Assembly (NCBI GenBank): GCA_016234955.1
Contig: JACRNN010000032.1
Span: 1 to 6,096 of the forward strand
Length of the DNA stretch: 6,096 nt
From: Deltaproteobacteria bacterium
GTDB taxonomy: Bacteria > Desulfobacterota > GWC2-55-46
Reading direction: 5' to 3'
A program made the translations under genes and the position numbers. Of the stretch, positions 5,649 through 6,096 are shown in pieces. The notes beneath the pieces were generated by a model that had not been told where the DNA came from, searched no databases, and saw only the letters and a list, made by a program, of their open reading frames with translations. Position 1 is the stretch's first letter, and the number at the start of each line of letters is the position of its first letter.

Positions 5649-6096
5649 ATGGACAGGATCAAGATATTCACCGGCAACTCCAATAAACTGCTTGCGCTCG
5701 AGATCTGTGAGCAGCTCGGCATGACCCTCGGCAAATCCGAGGTCAAGAGCTTCAGCGACGGCGAGGTCTACGTCGACATCCAGGAGAGCGTGAGAGGGGT
5801 GGAGGTCTATGTAGTCCAGTCCATTTGCACCCCATGCAACGATAACCTGATGGAGCTCTTGATAATGCTCGACGCGTTCAAGAGGGCGTCTGCCCTGTCG
5901 GTCACGGCGGTAATCCCCTATTACGGGTATGCCAGGCAGGACAGGAAGGTAGCCCCGAGGACGCCTATCACCGCGAAGCTCGTAGCCGACCTCATCACCG
6001 TCGCGGGGGCCTCAAGGGTCGTTTGCGTCGACCTGCACGCCGGGCAGATACAGGGCTTTTTCAATATCCCGGTCGACCACCTGTACGCAACCCCGG
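5649..6096 (+). CDS. prs: Ribose-phosphate pyrophosphokinase (3'-truncated)
   Basis: Makes phosphoribosyl pyrophosphate (PRPP) from ribose 5-phosphate and ATP in the cytosol, feeding purine, pyrimidine, His, Trp and NAD synthesis. The first 149 residues are visible, about half of the usual length of about 315. Family motifs: N-terminal IKIFTGNSNKLLA (4-16), SFSDGEVYVDI with ESVRG (34-50), the ATP-binding loop PYYGYARQDRK (90-100), APRTPITAK (102-110), and the metal/catalytic VDLHAGQIQGFF (127-138) with H130. The match to bacterial class I Prs is continuous, with no frameshift before the window edge. The ATG at 5649 gives the normal N terminus and has a GGGGA Shine-Dalgarno. It follows ispE and tRNA-Gln in the same direction. 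In related genomes rplY and pth often come next, but that lies outside the window. Confidence 0.97.
   Translation, partial: MDRIKIFTGNSNKLLALEICEQLGMTLGKSEVKSFSDGEVYVDIQESVRGVEVYVVQSICTPCNDNLMELLIMLDAFKRASALSVTAVIPYYGYARQDRKVAPRTPITAKLVADLITVAGASRVVCVDLHAGQIQGFFNIPVDHLYATP

Overview
The window is a dense, one-directional (+ strand), GC-rich stretch of a bacterial chromosome. It holds the distal end of a respiratory complex I (nuo) operon, then a small unrecognised gene, an isoprenoid-pathway gene, a tRNA and the start of a nucleotide-precursor gene. Every supported gene is on the + strand. No mobile element, CRISPR array or phage gene is visible.

Region 1 (about 1-4166): two different nuoM genes in tandem followed by nuoN. 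The first nuoM is cut by the left edge of the window and the second is complete. The junctions are a 1-base overlap (TGATG) and a 4-base overlap (ATGA), so the three are almost certainly co-transcribed and translationally coupled. Both NuoM copies keep the charged residues of working proton-channel subunits, and both end in long low-complexity tails. A second NuoM is the signature of the '2M' type of complex I, predicted to pump more protons per NADH than the standard enzyme. The upstream genes (nuoL, nuoK and so on) are outside the window.

Region 2 (about 4167-5325): after an 81-base gap, a 72-codon ORF with a TTG start and a good Shine-Dalgarno sequence overlaps the start of ispE (4-diphosphocytidyl-2-C-methyl-D-erythritol kinase, MEP pathway) by 8 bases. 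I do not recognise the small protein. It has a disordered His/Ala/Pro-rich first half and a short hydrophobic/amphipathic segment near the C terminus.

Region 3 (about 5326-6096): a complete tRNA-Gln(UUG) with an encoded CCA end, a leader of about 150 bases, and the first half of prs (ribose-phosphate pyrophosphokinase), cut by the right edge.

Organism: a Gram-negative-type bacterium using the MEP pathway and a proton-pumping complex I. The ispE - tRNA-Gln - prs order is, as far as I recall, typical of Geobacter-like former Deltaproteobacteria and relatives. Tandem nuoM is known from Nitrospirota and several other phyla. An uncultured lineage of Desulfobacterota, Nitrospirota or a neighbouring phylum is therefore a reasonable guess, but the sequence alone does not settle it.
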